From the NCBI RefSeq assembly GCF_003721225.1, contig NZ_RIZI01000132.1:1-17642 (forward strand): DNA of 17,642 nt. Reading direction: 5' to 3'. This stretch comes from Acidithiobacillus sulfuriphilus. Lineage in GTDB: Bacteria > Pseudomonadota > Gammaproteobacteria > Acidithiobacillales > Acidithiobacillaceae. A program made the position numbers and the translations under genes. Under the pieces are notes generated by a model. The model was not told where the DNA came from. It made no database searches and saw only the letters and a list, made by a program, of their open reading frames with translations. This document shows, one piece after another, positions 15,175 to 17,642 of this stretch (position 1 is the first letter of the stretch; every line of letters begins with the position of its first letter).

Positions 15175-16575
15175 ATGAATCTTTCGAGTCGCTTTGCTCC
15201 CAGTCCCACCGGATACCTGCATCTGGGCAATGCCCGTACCGCGCTTTTTGCGTGGCTGGCGGCGCGCGGTGCGGATGCCGCTTTCATCCTGCGCATGGAA
15301 GACACCGATACCGAGCGTTCCCGCGCCGATTATGCCCAGGCCATCATGGCGGATCTGTACTGGCTGGGCCTGGACTGGGATGAAGGCCCCGATGTGGGGG
15401 GCGCCCACGGTCCCTACCGGCAGATGGAGCGGCAGGGCATTTATGCGGATCTGTTCGCGCGGTTGCTGGCCCAGGGGGATGCCTATCCCTGCTATTGCCG
15501 TCGCGAGGAACTGGAGGCCGAGCGCCAGCGCCAGCGGGCCGCGGGGCAAGCGCCGCGCTATGGGGGGCATTGCCGCCATCTCAGTGCGGAACAACGGGCA
15601 GCGCGGGAGGCCGCCGGCCAGGTGCCCACCCTGCGCTTTCGCATTCCTGATGCAGGGGTATTGCGGGTGCCGGACCTGGTTTGGGGAGAACGGGAATATG
15701 CCCTCACGGAGTTTGGCGATTTTGTCATTCGTCGCGCCGATGGCTCGCCGGCCTTTTTCTTTGCCAACGCGGTGGACGATGCCCTCATGGGGGTGGGCTT
15801 GGTCCTGCGCGGAGAGGATCATTTGAGCAATACGCCGCGCCAGATCCTCATCCTCCGCGCCCTGCAACTGGCGGTGCCGCAATATGGCCACCTCCCCCTG
15901 ATCCTGGGTGACGACGGCCAGCCCCTGTCCAAGCGCAATGGAGCGGGCAGTCTGCGGGAGCTGCGGGAGAAGGGCTTCCTGCCCGAAGCGGTCTGCAATT
16001 ATCTGGCCCGTCTGGGCCATTATTATGCGGAAAGCGCCTTGATGGACATGGTGGCCCTGGCGCGTGGCTTTGCCACCAGCCGGATCAGCCGTGCCCCGGC
16101 CCGTTTCGATGCGGCGCAGTTGGAGCACTGGCAGCAGCAGGCCCTGCAATCCTTGCCTGCGGAGCGTCTCTGGACCTGGCTGGCCCCGGCCTTGCGGACC
16201 TCGGTGCCCGAGGACCGGCGTATGGCCTTTGTGCAGGCCGTGCGCGGCAATGTCCTGCGGCCGCAGGAGGGGGAACATTGGGCGGCGGTCTGCTTCGGCC
16301 ATTTTCATGGGGATGCCGAGGCCCGGTCGGCCCTGGAGGAAACGCCGCCGGAGTTCTGGGCGGCCGCCGCGCAGACCCTGCAGACCGTCGCCGGCGACTA
16401 CGGCTCCTGGGTAAAGACCCTGCAGGCGGCCTCCGGACGCAAGGGCAAGGCCCTTTTCCTGCCCTTGCGCGCGGCCCTCACCGGCCGTGTGCATGGGCCG
16501 GAATTGGCCGCCCTTCTGCCCCTGATGGGGATGGAGCGGGCCTTGGCGCGTCTTGCAGCAGCTTCGCCGTATTGA
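15175..16575 (+). CDS. gltX: Glutamyl-tRNA synthetase (possibly the GluRS2-type copy)
   Basis: Charges tRNA-Glu (and tRNA-Gln if non-discriminating) with glutamate; class I synthetase, 466 residues. The HIGH motif is HLGN (16-19) within [19 protein letters not shown]; the KMSKS motif is LSKRN. A zinc site C106-x-C108-x24-C133-x-H135 has the E. coli GluRS spacing. [17 protein letters not shown] and [13 protein letters not shown] are standard catalytic-fold segments. The common GluRS form after KMSKS is KRHGAVSV and RLGWSHGD; here it is KRNGAGSL and RLGHYYAE, with ISRAPARFD following, which suggests a divergent or second-type GluRS. The chosen ATG gives the family's normal start; the frame is open much further upstream (14968) and ATG 15154 is possible, but none has a ribosome site. 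cysS follows 16 nt later, probably co-transcribed. Acidithiobacillus ferrooxidans is known to have two GluRS enzymes. Confidence 0.95.
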   Translation: MNLSSRFAPSPTGYLHLGNARTALFAWLAARGADAAFILRMEDTDTERSRADYAQAIMADLYWLGLDWDEGPDVGGAHGPYRQMERQGIYADLFARLLAQGDAYPCYCRREELEAERQRQRAAGQAPRYGGHCRHLSAEQRAAREAAGQVPTLRFRIPDAGVLRVPDLVWGEREYALTEFGDFVIRRADGSPAFFFANAVDDALMGVGLVLRGEDHLSNTPRQILILRALQLAVPQYGHLPLILGDDGQPLSKRNGAGSLRELREKGFLPEAVCNYLARLGHYYAESALMDMVALARGFATSRISRAPARFDAAQLEHWQQQALQSLPAERLWTWLAPALRTSVPEDRRMAFVQAVRGNVLRPQEGEHWAAVCFGHFHGDAEARSALEETPPEFWAAAAQTLQTVAGDYGSWVKTLQAASGRKGKALFLPLRAALTGRVHGPELAALLPLMGMERALARLAAASPY

Positions 16576-16591
16576 TTTTCAAGAGGAATCC

Positions 16592-17642
16592 ATGAGCACA
16601 TCCATCACTTCAGCGCCGGGTCCGGCCATCCGCATCTACGACACCCTGCAGCGCCGCAAGGTGCCATTGGACCCCTTGCTACCGGGCCGTGTGGGTCTTT
16701 ATGTCTGCGGTATGACCGTGTACGATTATTGTCATCTGGGCCATGCGCGGGTCATGGTCACCTTTGACACGGTGGTGCGCTACCTGCGTGGCCGGGGTTT
16801 GCAGGTGACCTATGTGCGCAATATCACGGATATCGACGACAAGATCATCCGCCGCGCCCTGGAGCGCCAGGAACCCATTCAGGCGCTTACCGCCCGTTTT
16901 ATCGACGCCATGCACGAGGACGAGGCGGCCCTCCTCTGCCAGCGGCCGGACCTGGAGCCGCGGGCGACGGAGCATGTGGGATCCATGCAGCGGCTCATTG
17001 CCGAGCTCATCGCCAAGGGCCATGCCTATGCGGCCAGCAACGGCGATGTCTACTATGCCGTGCGCAGCTTCCCCGACTATGGCCGGCTCTCGGGCAAGTC
17101 CATCGACGAACTGGCGGTGGGCGCGCGGGTGGAGGCGGGGGAGGACAAGCGCGACCCCCTGGATTTTGCCTTGTGGAAGGCGGCCAAGCCCGGCGAGCCT
17201 GCCTGGCCTTCGCCTTGGGGGGATGGGCGTCCCGGTTGGCATATCGAGTGCTCCGCCATGTCCGCCGACGCCCTGGGCTGCGCCTTTGACATCCACGGTG
17301 GTGGCGCCGATCTGCAGTTCCCCCATCATGAAAACGAGATCGCCCAGTCCCAAGGGGCCGGTTGTTCCTTTGCCCGGCACTGGATGCACAACGGCTTTGT
17401 GCGGGTCAATGACGAGAAGATGTCCAAGTCCCTGGGCAATTTTTTTACCGTGCGTGAACTCCTGCCCCGCTATGAAGGCGAGGTGCTGCGCTTTTTCATC
17501 TTGGCCAGCCACTATCGCAGCCCCCTCAACTACGGCGAGGATGCCCTGGAGCAGGCGCGCGCCGGCCTGACCCGCCTCTACACGGCCCTGCGCGGCCTTG
17601 CCCCCTGTCCCTTGCCGGATGGCCTGGGCACGGAATGGCGGG
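16592..17642 (+). CDS. cysS: Cysteinyl-tRNA synthetase, 3'-truncated by the window edge
   Basis: Charges tRNA-Cys; class I, zinc-dependent synthetase in the cytoplasm. The window holds the first 350 codons plus one base; E. coli CysRS has 461 residues, so roughly 110-120 are missing, including most of the anticodon-binding part. The HIGH motif is HLGH (48-51) in [15 protein letters not shown], and KMSKS is exact (276-280). Zinc ligands C39, C220, H245 and E249 each fall 11 residues after the E. coli positions, because of a short N-terminal extension. AGAGGA (16582-16587) places the start. It follows gltX by 16 nt. Confidence 0.97.
   Translation, partial: MSTSITSAPGPAIRIYDTLQRRKVPLDPLLPGRVGLYVCGMTVYDYCHLGHARVMVTFDTVVRYLRGRGLQVTYVRNITDIDDKIIRRALERQEPIQALTARFIDAMHEDEAALLCQRPDLEPRATEHVGSMQRLIAELIAKGHAYAASNGDVYYAVRSFPDYGRLSGKSIDELAVGARVEAGEDKRDPLDFALWKAAKPGEPAWPSPWGDGRPGWHIECSAMSADALGCAFDIHGGGADLQFPHHENEIAQSQGAGCSFARHWMHNGFVRVNDEKMSKSLGNFFTVRELLPRYEGEVLRFFILASHYRSPLNYGEDALEQARAGLTRLYTALRGLAPCPLPDGLGTEWR

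Noticed and set aside
1..17642. CRISPR array, prophage, defence island or new multi-gene system
   Set aside because: No regularly spaced repeats, integrase, toxin-antitoxin pair or unrecognised gene cluster was found; every protein gene fits a known family.

Overview
This is a GC-rich, gene-dense piece of a proteobacterial chromosome. All of the proteins read as housekeeping: two-ACT GcvR-like regulator, peptide deformylase, AmiC-type amidase, DapA, BamC, PurB, PurC, large single-chain PurL, class A penicillin-binding protein, GluRS and CysRS. BamC, the one-chain PurL of 1285 residues and the dapA-bamC-pur order point to Gammaproteobacteria or Acidithiobacillia. An Acidithiobacillus-like host is my best guess from the gene mix, but it is an inference and not proven by any single marker.

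Layout. Positions 2-1565 hold a rightward, tightly packed set: the 3' part of mtnB (methionine salvage), a gcvR-like ACT protein and def. A leftward tRNA-Glu(UUC) lies just beyond def, with its own promoter. A Tat-exported cell-wall amidase (1851-3191) follows, then a rightward tRNA-Glu(CUC) with a strong promoter. A YcgR/PilZ-like protein, dapA, bamC, purB and purC run from 3451 to 8384; bamC-purB-purC are joined by ATGA overlaps. purL (8480-12337) follows after a 95-nt gap. Convergent to purL is a class A PBP gene on the minus strand (12511-15021). Its promoter region is shared with the divergent gltX (15175-16575), which is followed 16 nt later by cysS, cut by the window end.

How the genes fit together. 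Three themes are mixed: envelope building (amidase, DapA for meso-diaminopimelate/lysine, BamC, PBP1a), purine synthesis (PurB, PurC, PurL), and glutamate/cysteine tRNA charging (two tRNA-Glu isoacceptors, GluRS, CysRS). No stretch over 300 nt is without a gene.

Non-coding structure. The clearest is a pair of inverted REP sequences with a GTAG foot (a REPIN/BIME-like element, two perfect 26-nt arms) in the purL/PBP gap. Others are two good tRNA promoters, a palindrome at the amidase promoter, an inverted repeat before dapA, and a 9-bp inverted repeat overlapping a promoter that would make the gltX mRNA leaderless. I saw no CRISPR array, prophage, insertion sequence or clearly new multi-gene system. 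The window is mostly core chromosome, and the points of interest are regulatory or involve odd motifs in otherwise known proteins.
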